DNA of 64,000 bases, from NCBI RefSeq assembly GCF_024171495.1, contig NZ_JALJZW010000001.1, positions 496,001 through 560,000 on the forward strand. The letters run 5' to 3'. Numbering within the stretch: the first letter of the stretch is position 1; every line of letters starts with the position of its first letter. This stretch comes from Deinococcus sp. HSC-46F16. GTDB taxonomy: Bacteria > Deinococcota > Deinococci > Deinococcales > Deinococcaceae. A program made the translations under genes and the position numbers. The notes under the pieces were generated by a model. It was not told the DNA's origin. It searched no databases and worked only from the letters and a program-made list of their open reading frames with translations. Of the stretch, positions 15,155-25,286 are shown piece after piece.

Positions 15155-16387
15155 TCAGTCGGGTCGCGGCTCCCGCGTCTCGACCAGTGGAGGCCGGGCG
15201 GCTTCTGCCGGGGTCACTGCTGCCGGGACCCCCGCCAGCCGCATCCTTCGGTCGAACAGCGGCGCGATCTGCGCGTCGAAACGGGCCAGGACAGGTCCCA
15301 CGAAGGCCGTCATCAGCACGTACACTGCCGCAAGCGGCCCCAGTTTGGGCGCCAGCGCCAGCCCCAGTCCCGCGATCAGGATGCTGAACTCGCCGCGCGG
15401 AATCAGGGTGGCCCCGGCCCGCACCCGCCCGCGCGTCTGCACGCCCACGCGGGCCGCGCCGTACCAGCCCGTGTAGAACTTGGTGAGGCTGGTGATCACC
15501 GCGAGCACCGCCGCTGGAAGCAGCACCTCCGGCACGCTGCCCAGATCCAGCTTCAGCCCGAAGAACACGAAGAAGACCGCCGCAAACAGGTCCCGCAGCG
15601 GCTCCACGAGGTGCCGGGTGCGGTCGGCCACCTCGCCGGAGAGGGCGATGCCGACCAGGAAGGCCCCGATCGCGGCCGACACCTTCAGCATGTCGGCCAG
15701 CCCCGCGACCACCAGCACCAGCCCGAATACGCTGAGCAGCAGCGCCTCGTTGCTCTGCACGTTCACCACCCGGCTCAGGACGTGCCCGTACCGCAGCGCC
15801 AGGAAAAAGGCCAGCGCAAAGGCCGCCAGCGCCACCGCCAGGTTGACCCCCACCGCCGCGAGCGTGCCCCCGATCAGCAGAGCGGCCATCACCGGGAGGT
15901 AGACGGCCATCGCCACGTCCTCCAGCACGCACACGGCCAGAATCACGGGCGTTTCGCGGTTGCCCAGCCGCCCGAGGTCCGAGAGCACCTTGGAGGCGAT
16001 CCCGCTGGAACTCAGGTAGGTCACGCCCCCCAGCAGGGCGGCGGCGAGGGGCGAGAACCCCAGCACCAGCCCGGCGAGCAGCCCCGGCGTGAAGTTCAGC
16101 GCGAGGTCGAGCAGCCCTACCCGGCGGTTGGCCGCGAGGTTGTCGCGCAGTTCCGCGCTGGTGTACTCCAGCCCCAGCGTGAACAGCAGCAGCACCGCCC
16201 CGATCTCCGCCCCGATGTGGATGAACTCCTCCGGCGCGTCGCCCAGGTGCACGAAGGCCCCCAGCCCGATGCCCGCGATCAGGTACAGCGGAATCGGCGT
16301 GATGCCCAGCCGCCCGGCCGCCCGGCCCACGAAAGCCAGCGCGAGGATGACCGCGCCGAGTTCCAGAAACAGTTCAGCGAGCGACAT
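15155..16387 (-). CDS. CPA2-family cation:proton antiporter (Kef/KhtU-like)
   Basis: A 410-residue membrane protein with about 12 hydrophobic segments. It carries CPA2 features such as GITPIPLYLIAGIGLG, FTLGLEYTS, YLSSSGIASKVLSDLG and PRGEFSILIAGLGLAL. These exchangers move K+ or Na+ against H+. There is no fused TrkA-N domain; instead the gene 40 nt upstream encodes a separate TrkA-C-type subunit, matching the two-component KhtTU arrangement. Its ion preference cannot be read from sequence. Confidence 0.88.
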   Translation of the reverse strand: MSLAELFLELGAVILALAFVGRAAGRLGITPIPLYLIAGIGLGAFVHLGDAPEEFIHIGAEIGAVLLLFTLGLEYTSAELRDNLAANRRVGLLDLALNFTPGLLAGLVLGFSPLAAALLGGVTYLSSSGIASKVLSDLGRLGNRETPVILAVCVLEDVAMAVYLPVMAALLIGGTLAAVGVNLAVALAAFALAFFLALRYGHVLSRVVNVQSNEALLLSVFGLVLVVAGLADMLKVSAAIGAFLVGIALSGEVADRTRHLVEPLRDLFAAVFFVFFGLKLDLGSVPEVLLPAAVLAVITSLTKFYTGWYGAARVGVQTRGRVRAGATLIPRGEFSILIAGLGLALAPKLGPLAAVYVLMTAFVGPVLARFDAQIAPLFDRRMRLAGVPAAVTPAEAARPPLVETREPRPD

Positions 16388-16426
16388 GGGGCCACCTCGC
16401 GGGCGGGAGCGGGGGGGCCGGGGCGG

Positions 16427-16915
16427 TCACTCGCCTCCGCCCAGCAGCCGCGCGGCCCGCACCACCCCGTTCGGCGTCCCCACGACGACCACGGTGTCGC
16501 CCGCCCGCAGCGGCAGCTCGGGACCGGGGGCCGGAATCGCCTGCCCGTCGCGCATCACCGCCACGATGCTCGCGCCCGTGCGGGTGCGCATCATGGTGTC
16601 GCCCAGCGCGTGCCCGGCGTAGGGGCTGAGGCCCGAAACCGGCACCCAGTCCATCGCCAGCCCCTCGATGTCCTGCGTGAGCCGGGAGACGTGCCGGGTG
16701 ATCGTCGAGCCGCCCAGCAGGTCGGCGACCGCCTCGGCCTCCTCCTCGCTCAGCACGATGCTCTGGGCGCAGGCGTCGGGGTCGTCGCGGCGGGAGACGA
16801 AAATCTCGCGCCGTCCGTCGCGGTGGGTGATCACGCCCACGCGCTTGCCGTAGCGCCCGTCAAAATCGTGCCGCACGCCCACGCCGGGAAGGGGCGTTTC
16901 ATCGAGTCGAATCAT
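16427..16915 (-). CDS. TrkA-C domain antiporter regulatory subunit (KhtT-like)
   Basis: A 162-residue cytosolic protein. The N-terminal half (LPGVGVRHDFDGRYGKRVGVITHRDGRREI) matches KhtT, and the C-terminal half is an RCK_C/TrkA-C domain (GASIVAVMRDG, LPLRAGDTVVVVGT) that would bind a nucleotide and gate the partner exchanger. A TATCCT box ends 6 nt before the ATG, giving a leaderless transcript. It is the first gene of a pair with the antiporter downstream. Confidence 0.85.
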   Translation of the reverse strand: MIRLDETPLPGVGVRHDFDGRYGKRVGVITHRDGRREIFVSRRDDPDACAQSIVLSEEEAEAVADLLGGSTITRHVSRLTQDIEGLAMDWVPVSGLSPYAGHALGDTMMRTRTGASIVAVMRDGQAIPAPGPELPLRAGDTVVVVGTPNGVVRAARLLGGGE

Positions 16916-16972
16916 GCGTTCAGGATAGGGCGCCCGCCCCCGGCCCGACTGCGACGCCCGTACACTGGGGGG

Positions 16973-17335
16973 ATGGCGACCCTGGAAATCGACTGCCCGG
17001 TGTGCGCGGAGGTGCTGGAACTCACCGACGAGGACCGCGCCGAGCTGCACCCCGGCGACGTGATCGTGTGCGACTCCTGCCACGCCGAGATGGAGGTCAC
17101 CCGCAACGGCGGCGGCGAGGACTTCGAACTCGAACTGCTGGGCATCCTGACCGTCTGCCCCGCCTGCGGCGAGGAATTCGACGTGACCGAGGAACTGCTC
17201 GCCGCCTCGCCCACCCTGGAAGGCCCCGGCGGCGAACCCGGCGCCAGCGTGGTGACCTGCCCCCACTGCCGCGCCCGCATTGAGCTGGAATTCGAGGAGG
17301 AGGGGGGGGAGAGCCCGCCCGAGCCGCGGTCCTAA
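16973..17335 (+). CDS. Double zinc-ribbon protein with LysW-like N-terminus
   Basis: A 120-residue acidic protein with two zinc ribbons: CPVC with CDSC (residues about 8-37) and CPAC with CPHC (about 63-103). The first half resembles LysW, the amino-group carrier protein of alpha-aminoadipate lysine synthesis in Thermus and Deinococcus. The terminal EDWGE that carries the substrate in LysW is absent; the protein ends in an acidic Pro-rich tail. It is therefore a LysW relative of unknown role. A TACACT box at 16961-16966 ends 6 nt before the ATG (leaderless). Confidence 0.7.
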   Translation: MATLEIDCPVCAEVLELTDEDRAELHPGDVIVCDSCHAEMEVTRNGGGEDFELELLGILTVCPACGEEFDVTEELLAASPTLEGPGGEPGASVVTCPHCRARIELEFEEEGGESPPEPRS

Positions 17336-17591
17336 CCTGCGCTTCAAAAACCTGTTCCTGAAGGGTTGCATGGGCCGGTGGGGTCGTGCTGCTGGCGCTG
17401 CGGGACAGCGTCGCCGACCTCCTCTGCCGCAACAGAACCAAGTTCACCGCCAGGAGCGGGAGAAGCTCCTCCCGCCCGGGCAGAGACTCCCGGCCCACTG
17501 CTCAACCCCAGTCCGGGGGCGCCTCTTCAGTGGGGGCGCCGCCCTTTGGGCGTGAAGTGCAAGTCTTCGTACCATCTTAAGTCCTCAACCT

Positions 17592-17605
17592 TTCCAAGCT
17601 TGGAA
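17592..17605. promoter_or_regulatory. Perfect 14-bp palindrome before marR, candidate operator
   Basis: TTCCAAGCTTGGAA is a perfect palindrome ending 2 nt before the first of two tandem ATGs of the MarR gene (17608, 17611). Its size and position fit an autoregulatory MarR operator controlling the MarR-MFS operon. This is inferred from symmetry and position. The rest of 17336-17591 holds GC-rich hairpins (for example GGGGGCGCC repeated near 17515 and 17537) and no gene that I can support. Confidence 0.5.
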
Positions 17606-17607
17606 GC

Positions 17608-18095
17608 ATGATGGACCCGACCCACGCCAACGCCCCCCCCGCCCCCGATGACATCGCCCGGCTGACGCGGGCCATGCGAGAGCTGCACCGGCTGATCGGC
17701 ACCCAGGTGCTGCGCGGCATGCAGGGCGGCCTTCAGGACCACGACCTCACCTTCGCCCAGATGACGGCCCTGCACGGGCTGCGGGCCGGAGCGCCCCTGA
17801 CCGTGAGTGCGCTGGCGGCCCACGCCCGGCTGAGCCTGCCCGCGACCAGCCACCTCGTTGAGCGGCTGGTGCGCCGGGGGCTGGCCGAGCGGCGCGAGAA
17901 CCCGGACAACCGCCGCGAGAAGCTCGTCGCGCCCACGGCGGCGGGCCTCGCGGTGGTCTCGCGGATGGACGCGCAGTTCGTGGGGGCTTACGCCGCCGCC
18001 TTTCAGCCCGTGCGTCCGCCCGTGCTCCGCGCCGCCGCCGACGCGGTGCAGGCCCTGATCGACGACATCACTCCCTCCCACGCCCAGGAGACCCC

Positions 18096-18099
<4 letters not shown>
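17608..18099 (+). CDS. MarR family transcriptional regulator
   Basis: A 163-residue winged-helix protein. The recognition region is LTVSALAAHARLSLPATSHLVERLVRRGLAERRENPDNRREKLV, including the wing with the basic DNRRE loop typical of MarR. It overlaps the MFS gene by 4 nt (ATGA at 18096-18099), so it almost certainly controls that exporter. The 14-bp palindrome just before its start is the likely binding site. The inducer is unknown. Confidence 0.92.
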
Positions 18100-20192
<2,093 letters not shown>

Positions 20193-20249
20193 GTGTGGCG
20201 ACAGGGGAGGGGCGGACGTGCCGGTGTCGCGTCCGCCCCTCTCCCATTG

Positions 20250-20254
20250 ACCCT
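20250..20254. repeat. Target site duplication, left copy (ACCCT)
   Basis: ACCCT directly before the left terminal repeat; the second copy is at 43881-43885. Five base pairs is the duplication length made by Tn7-like elements. Confidence 0.88.
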
Positions 20255-20360
20255 TATCGCTTGCCAGTTGAGTTGAGCACTCCTGCCTGAACAACACGCA
20301 GGTTTCGGGTAGTGCTCAGATTGCATACCGAGCTTTTGCGCCATATAGACCGAGCACTTC
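20255..20360. repeat. Transposon left end L1 with three TnsB-type sites
   Basis: After the terminal repeat come three nonamer cores: TTGAGCACT at 20273-20281, its inverse AGTGCTCAG at 20311-20319, and CGAGCACTT at 20351-20359. They start 18, 56 and about 95 nt from the end. The core matches the five sites of the right end, so the resident TnsB should bind both. The stretch 20193-20579 has no gene; it holds this end and a large palindrome. Confidence 0.85.
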
Positions 20361-20475
20361 TTGGCCTCTTCATGAGGCCGGTCTGCTGCCCCGACACAGC
20401 TTCTACGCTGCGGGCATGGTCCATGCCATCTTGGGCCGGGGCGGGAACTCGCCGAAGAGATGTCAGTCGTGTGAA

Positions 20476-20513
20476 AGGAGGTTCCCTCCCCGCATGCGGG
20501 GAGGGAACCTCCT
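20476..20513. terminator. Perfect 38-bp palindrome inside the left end, terminator-like
   Basis: Two perfect 19-nt arms, AGGAGGTTCCCTCCCCGCA and its complement, meet at 20494/20495. On the minus strand TTTCAC follows, so transcripts leaving the cargo towards the MFS gene may end here. It matches in style, not in sequence, the hairpin in the right end. Confidence 0.55.
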
Positions 20514-20579
20514 GATTGGGAGCAGGCGAGTGCCTAAGATCCGGCGTCACGCTTTTGAGGCGCTGATGGTGGCAGCGTC

Positions 20580-21761
20580 CTATTCGTAGTACTCGTAGCT
20601 GAACTGCCGTATGCCGTTGGGAACCAGTTTGAGCTTGCCGAACTCCGTGACCTCGTCATAAATCTGGATTCGCGTCGGGTTGCCATATGAATCAGTGGCT
20701 TCGTAGACGTCGAGGGTAGACTTGAGTTTTCCTAGGCTCACCATAGTGCGGCGTTCAGCGTAGGCCGTGCGCGTGTGGGAAAGTGGATAACTTCCAAGAT
20801 AGACCGTCTCGGTCATGCGGTCGCCATGGTAGGTATATGCGGCGTGATCCAACTTGCCGTTGGTGGCAACCGTCTTGCCGATCTGGCGGCCCTGGGTGTC
20901 GAGCAGATACCAAGTGATGTCCAGCGGCGGCCCACTTTTGGGGTAGGTCGTGGCGATCAGGCCGTTTGGTGTGGGTTCGAAGCGGGTCACCTGGGTAATC
21001 TGCCCGCTGCTTTTGCGGGTGATGGCGGCGATGTTGCCGCGGGTGTCGTAGTCATATGTGTCGGTGTTTAGGGGCGAGGTCTGTCCCCAGCGCTCGGTGC
21101 TCTCGATGACACGGTTACCGACGTAGGTGTAGGTGTACAGACTGCTGAGCCTGCCGTCCGGCTCGCGCGAGACACTGCTGGTGAGCCGCCCCTGCGTGTC
21201 GAAGTCAGTGATGCCCTGCACCTCATAGTGCGGTGTCTTCAAGGTTTCCGTGACCCGCTTGACCGGGCCGTTCAGGGCGTGAAAGTAGCTGCGTTCTGGG
21301 CCCTTGAGGACCGCTGGCCCGCTGAAGGTCGGGGCGGCACCGGCCTGCACCGTGCCGGAGAGACTCGGGGGGGTGGGGGCTGCGGGGTTGAACGGTGCCG
21401 TCCACCAGCGAACGCTGACCAGGCCGGTCTTCGGGGTGTAGGTCACCTCGTACCTGCTGTGGCCGCGGGTGTGGTACAGGGCGACTTCGGTGCCGCCGAC
21501 ACTCCACCACGGGAGCAGGGCGGTGCCCGCGTCCATCCCGGCGGCGTTGTCCCAGGCCCATTTCAGGGTGGACGTGCCGCCGGTGTAGGTGCCGCAGGCC
21601 ACGGCGGTCATTCCCCGGGTGTCGGTTGTGGGGGGACAGGGCGCGGCGCTGACGTTGGTGGCTTTGAAGGCTGCGGCGACGAAAGCGTTCTGTTCAGCCG
21701 GGGTCAAGGCCAGGGCGTGGGTGCCCAGGGCCAGAAGTAGGGTGGACAGGGTCCGTTTCAC
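20580..21761 (-). CDS. Exported protein with YD/RHS-like repeats (transposon cargo)
   Basis: A 393-residue protein with a signal peptide (MKRTLSTLLLALG, cleavage near ALA). The second half has loose tyrosine-rich repeats such as FDTQGRLTSSVSREPDGR, YDYDTRGNIAAITRKSSGQ and LDTQGRQIGKTV, the YD-type beta repeats seen in RHS and wall-associated proteins. There is no toxin domain at the C-terminus. The start is a GTG at 21761 with GAGGAA upstream. It lies between the outer left end L1 and the inner left end L2. Function unknown. Confidence 0.7.
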   Translation of the reverse strand: MKRTLSTLLLALGTHALALTPAEQNAFVAAAFKATNVSAAPCPPTTDTRGMTAVACGTYTGGTSTLKWAWDNAAGMDAGTALLPWWSVGGTEVALYHTRGHSRYEVTYTPKTGLVSVRWWTAPFNPAAPTPPSLSGTVQAGAAPTFSGPAVLKGPERSYFHALNGPVKRVTETLKTPHYEVQGITDFDTQGRLTSSVSREPDGRLSSLYTYTYVGNRVIESTERWGQTSPLNTDTYDYDTRGNIAAITRKSSGQITQVTRFEPTPNGLIATTYPKSGPPLDITWYLLDTQGRQIGKTVATNGKLDHAAYTYHGDRMTETVYLGSYPLSHTRTAYAERRTMVSLGKLKSTLDVYEATDSYGNPTRIQIYDEVTEFGKLKLVPNGIRQFSYEYYE

Positions 21762-21827
21762 AAGAGGTTCCTCAGGGGTGGGGACGGATGCGAAAGAGGC
21801 GCGGGGCTGGCTTCCCGTTAGAGGCGC

Positions 21828-22286
21828 TCAGCGCTGCGCGGTGATGATGAAGCACAGCGACACGCCGCGCACCGAGATGTCCGGCTCGAACGTGGGCATG
21901 TCCTGGTAGTCGAGGGTGTAGAGGTAGGGCTTACCGATCAGAGTACCCTCGTAGAGACGGCGCTGGCCTTTCCAGGGTTCGAGCGGGGTCAGCGAGTAGC
22001 TGAAAGGCTTGGTGTACGCATCGAGCAGGGCCGGGTACTCGGTGATGTCGTCATGCCCCACGTACTCCACTGCCGCGATGAACTTTAACCGCGCGGCCCG
22101 GTTAATCGGGTAGGTCTGGGCGCGCAGCTCCTGCTCGACCTGGCGGCAGTGCGGGCCGATGGGGTCGCGCCGGAAGCTCTTCAGGTGGATCATCAGGTTC
22201 TCGATGGCGAGCCGGGGGGCGAGGCCCGCCTCGGCGATGGGCACGGTGGCGAGGGCAAGCAGGAGCAGGGTGTGGCGTCGGAACAC
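21828..22286 (-). CDS. Small exported protein, unknown function (transposon cargo)
   Basis: About 152 residues starting at a GTG at 22286 with a signal peptide (VFRRHTLLLLALATVPIAEA). A TATCCT box ends 6 nt before the GTG, so the transcript is probably leaderless; the longer frame upstream only reads through the inner transposon end. No family is recognised. It contains two cysteines (GPHCRQVEQ and VSLCFIITAQR), possibly a disulfide. It precedes the YD-repeat protein by 66 nt on the same strand. Confidence 0.6.
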   Translation of the reverse strand: MFRRHTLLLLALATVPIAEAGLAPRLAIENLMIHLKSFRRDPIGPHCRQVEQELRAQTYPINRAARLKFIAAVEYVGHDDITEYPALLDAYTKPFSYSLTPLEPWKGQRRLYEGTLIGKPYLYTLDYQDMPTFEPDISVRGVSLCFIITAQR

Positions 22287-22305
22287 AGTCACAGGATAGG
22301 GCGCT

Positions 22306-22386
22306 TCAGGAGCGCAGCCGCCGCATCTGGAGCATCGGGCAGATGCGCTTGTAACCGGGCAGGTCGAAGGTGAAGGGCGTGCCGTC
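22306..22386 (-). pseudogene. 3' fragment of a gene cut by inner transposon end L2
   Basis: Just left of the L2 terminal TGTCGG, a frame on the minus strand encodes DGTPFTFDLPGYKRICPM followed by LQMRRLRS and a stop at 22306-22308. It looks like an ordinary protein C-terminus that continues without meaning into the transposon end. This suggests that an older element inserted into a cargo gene here. The parent gene is not recognised and the fragment is only 26 codons, so confidence is limited. Confidence 0.45.
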
Positions 22387-22514
22387 TGTCGGCTGCCATT
22401 TGAGTTGTCCACTCGCCCCGGATGAACACGGCTCCAAAGAGAAGTGGACAAACTGCATACCCGGCTTTTCTGCCAGATACATTGTCCACTTCTCAGCGCC
22501 TTCATGAGGCGGCT
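22387..22514. repeat. Internal second left end L2 of a related Tn7-like element
   Basis: The end begins TGTCGGCTGCCATTTGA, very close to the terminal repeats of the whole element. It contains three nonamers: TTGTCCACT at 22405, AGTGGACAA at 22443 and TTGTCCACT at 22482. Their offsets (18, 38 and 39 nt) equal those of L1, but the core is TTGTCCACT instead of TTGAGCACT. L1 and L2 also share TGCATACC and CTTCATGAGGC. The flanking 5 bp (CCGTC) differ from the ACCCT duplication. L2 runs up to the stop codon of the PIWI gene. Confidence 0.8.
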
Positions 22515-25286
22515 TCACCAGGGCAGCAGCGGCATGTTGCTCTCCTCTTCCTCCTCCTCGTCCTCGTCGGACAGGTCGTAGTCCGGCACGTACGCCTTGA
22601 GCAGCGAGGCGAAGTGCAGCGGCCCCGGGGCGTTGATCCAACTCCCGAAGTGGGCGTACTCGCTGCGCAGGGCCTCCACGAACTTCGCCAGCGCCTCCGG
22701 CTCCAGCGTCCCGGGCCGCACGACGGTGATGTCCACCGCGTTAGGGGTCTGCCACGCGTCGAGGTAGGGGTCACGCATCACGCCGTCCTCGTTAGCAATA
22801 GGCCTGTAGCAGCTCACCCCGTTCGGACGCTTGGCGATGCGGGAGCCGAAAGACAGGTAGGTTTCCATGCCCGGCTCGGTGTCCGTGACCCGGTACAGGT
22901 CGGCGTCGCTCCGGCGGGCCGAGCGCCGCACCTCCCCGTCCACGATTACCCGTACCTGCGGCGTGTCCATGATGACCTTGGGCGAGATGTCGGGGCGGAT
23001 GCGGATGACGCTCGCCTCCGGGTAGTCCTGCTCCGCGTGGGTCTGGTCGTTCAGGGTGACGTTGCCGGGCGTGATCTTGCTGTCGGCCAGCCAGGGCCAC
23101 ATGCCGCTCAGGGTCGAGGCGTCCGCGAGCACGATCAACTCCGGGTTCAGCCGGGTGCGCTCCACCAGCACCTGCTGGAGGAACCGCTGCGTGTACAGGC
23201 CCCGGGCCTTGTTCGTCTCCCGGGTGAGCTTCCGGCGCGCGAGGTAGCTCGGGCCGTAGTCGGTCAGCACCCGGATCAGGTCCGGCAGGGGCATGAAGGG
23301 GGTGGGGCTCGGCTCGCCCTCCCCCTGCCCCAGCATCACGGCGCCCACGCACGTCCCGGTCACCGGGTCGAGTTCGATGGCGTAGGGGATGAAGCTCGCG
23401 TCGTTCCCCACCCCGGACTTGCGGTTCACCCGGATGATGCCCACCCCCAGCACCGGGCGGCCCTCGGTGCCCAGGATCTCGCGCGCCTTGCGCTCGATGC
23501 CGTCCATCTTCCCGAGACTCTTCCACGCCAGGTCGCGCCAGGCGTTGATGACCCGGATGCGGAAGTTGTTGTCCGCGTTGCGCGCCAGGTCGCCCGTCTT
23601 CTTCCGGCGGATGGGGAGCAGGTACTGCACCGTCAGACCGAGACTCTTGCTCAGCGCGATGCGCCCCACCCGCTTGTTAATCACGTCGTCCCGCCCGGTC
23701 GGGTAGTGCTTGTCCGCCAGCACCAGCACCCCGCGCACCGGGTTGTCCGGGTGTTCCGCGCCGTACGCCTTGAGTTCCTCGATGAAGGGGGTCCAGGCCT
23801 TGACCCGCTCGGCCGCCCGCTCCGAGGGCTTGGGCAAATCAGCACCACGGAGGGTGCTCCGCGCCCCGTGCACCCCCCTCGGCAGCATCTTCAACTCGAT
23901 GGTGGCCCCCTCGCCGAGCACCGTCTCGAGGATGTCCTGAGCCTTTTCCGCGTCCTTCGTCAGACCCTCCGCGAAGGCGATCACGAGGTGGTGGGTGCCC
24001 CCGTAGTGCTCCTCGATGTTGCCCTTCACCCGCGCGGCCCAGGCCTGGAACGCCCGCTCCGCCTCCGCCCGTTTCCTGGGGGTGACCGCCTCCTCGTCCT
24101 CGCCCTCACCCTCGAAGAGAATCTTCCACCCCATGTCCGCGTCCGTCTGGGACTTCGAGGGCGAGGGCACCTCCTCCAGCCCGGTCCAGCGGGTGAAGCC
24201 CGCCGGGGCGAGCAGCGCCTCCAGCCGCTCGAAGGAGAGCCGCCGGTCGAGGTCCGGCACCCCGTACAGCACCGCGTCCGTCTCCGCCCGGCCGTTCTTG
24301 TGGCTGATCACCACGGCGTGCTCCCCGTAGCTTCCCCGGGTGCCGTGCGCCGCGAGGTGGGGGGTCTTCACGTCCAGCGGCAGGCTGTACTCGGTGGCGA
24401 GCACCGCGTAGTCCTCCTCGAGCGCGAGGTCCTTCTGCACCTCGAAGCGCAGTGCGCGCGCCTCCCCCTCGGGCAGGACGAACCCCGAGAGCTTCTGTTT
24501 GCCCGACTTCGGTTCGCGGGCCCACACGAACTTCTTGTGGTGGACCTTGACGACCGGCAGGCGGCGGCCTGGGTACGTCTCCACGCTCACCGTGAGGCCC
24601 AGGCTGAAGCGCACCTCCCCGTCCCCGGACGGCAGGGTGACCACATCGGTCATCAGGTTGACCTCGTTCTCGGTCACGTCCTTACGGACCACCCGGCGCA
24701 GCGGCGAGGCGTCCGGGTACACCACCTGTCCGGCCAGCAGCCCGGCCACGTAGTCCGCGAGCGTGGCGAACAGGCGCCTGCCCTGGGGCTCCTTCGCCGT
24801 GCCCGTGTGCCGGTTCACGTCCCACCCGAAGACGGGTTCCTCCCGCACGCTCGCGCGCACGGCCGCCCCGTCCAGGGCCAGCCGACGCAGGGCCTGCGCC
24901 GACGCCCCGTCCGCCTGCGCGAGCTTCCGCACCGCCTGATCCACCCACTCCGCGACCGCGTGGTTGGTGTGCTCCTCGGCAGCCTCGGGGTCACTGGTGG
25001 TGAAGGTCAGCGTCTGGCTGCCGAATCCTGTCCCGAGATCCTTCTCCGTGCCGATCACGCCCCGGTCGCGCACCTGCACCCGCAGGCGCAGGTCGCGGAT
25101 GGGCAGCCGCTTCCTGTGGGGTTTGAGGCTGCCCTCCAGCGCGGCGACCAGGGCCTGCGCGTCCGGCGTCCAGCGCACCTCCGTGAAGGTGTACACCGGC
25201 TCGGGCAGGTGCTCGAACTGAAAGGCCATGGCGGTGAGGTTCTCGGCGCGGGGTTTGGGGGCCCTGCTCTGGCGGGTCACGGTCAT
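22515..25286 (-). CDS. pPIWI_RE family PIWI-domain protein
   Basis: A 923-residue protein. The C-terminal third has an RNase H-like PIWI fold: strand motifs VLGVGIIRVNRKSG, ELIVLADASTLSGMW (about 717), VIRIRPDISPK, and the Argonaute-like ending EYAHFGSWINAPGPLHFASL. The N-terminal half fits the X domain of pPIWI_RE proteins. In this family (Burroughs, Ando and Aravind 2013) the gene always travels with a DinG-type helicase and an REase-fold protein, exactly as here, and a role against invasive DNA is predicted. It overlaps the helicase gene by 4 nt (ATGA). The tail is a long acidic run. Catalytic competence is not decided from sequence. Confidence 0.88.
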   Translation of the reverse strand: MTVTRQSRAPKPRAENLTAMAFQFEHLPEPVYTFTEVRWTPDAQALVAALEGSLKPHRKRLPIRDLRLRVQVRDRGVIGTEKDLGTGFGSQTLTFTTSDPEAAEEHTNHAVAEWVDQAVRKLAQADGASAQALRRLALDGAAVRASVREEPVFGWDVNRHTGTAKEPQGRRLFATLADYVAGLLAGQVVYPDASPLRRVVRKDVTENEVNLMTDVVTLPSGDGEVRFSLGLTVSVETYPGRRLPVVKVHHKKFVWAREPKSGKQKLSGFVLPEGEARALRFEVQKDLALEEDYAVLATEYSLPLDVKTPHLAAHGTRGSYGEHAVVISHKNGRAETDAVLYGVPDLDRRLSFERLEALLAPAGFTRWTGLEEVPSPSKSQTDADMGWKILFEGEGEDEEAVTPRKRAEAERAFQAWAARVKGNIEEHYGGTHHLVIAFAEGLTKDAEKAQDILETVLGEGATIELKMLPRGVHGARSTLRGADLPKPSERAAERVKAWTPFIEELKAYGAEHPDNPVRGVLVLADKHYPTGRDDVINKRVGRIALSKSLGLTVQYLLPIRRKKTGDLARNADNNFRIRVINAWRDLAWKSLGKMDGIERKAREILGTEGRPVLGVGIIRVNRKSGVGNDASFIPYAIELDPVTGTCVGAVMLGQGEGEPSPTPFMPLPDLIRVLTDYGPSYLARRKLTRETNKARGLYTQRFLQQVLVERTRLNPELIVLADASTLSGMWPWLADSKITPGNVTLNDQTHAEQDYPEASVIRIRPDISPKVIMDTPQVRVIVDGEVRRSARRSDADLYRVTDTEPGMETYLSFGSRIAKRPNGVSCYRPIANEDGVMRDPYLDAWQTPNAVDITVVRPGTLEPEALAKFVEALRSEYAHFGSWINAPGPLHFASLLKAYVPDYDLSDEDEEEEEESNMPLLPW

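Noticed and set aside
17336..17591. Small RNA gene in the gap before marR
   Set aside because: GC-rich hairpins are present but there is no clear promoter-terminator pair or known RNA motif.
20255..20360. Repeated TGAGCACT units as a CRISPR-like array
   Set aside because: Only a nonamer is conserved, orientation alternates and spacing is uneven; they are terminal binding sites of the transposase, with no cas genes nearby.
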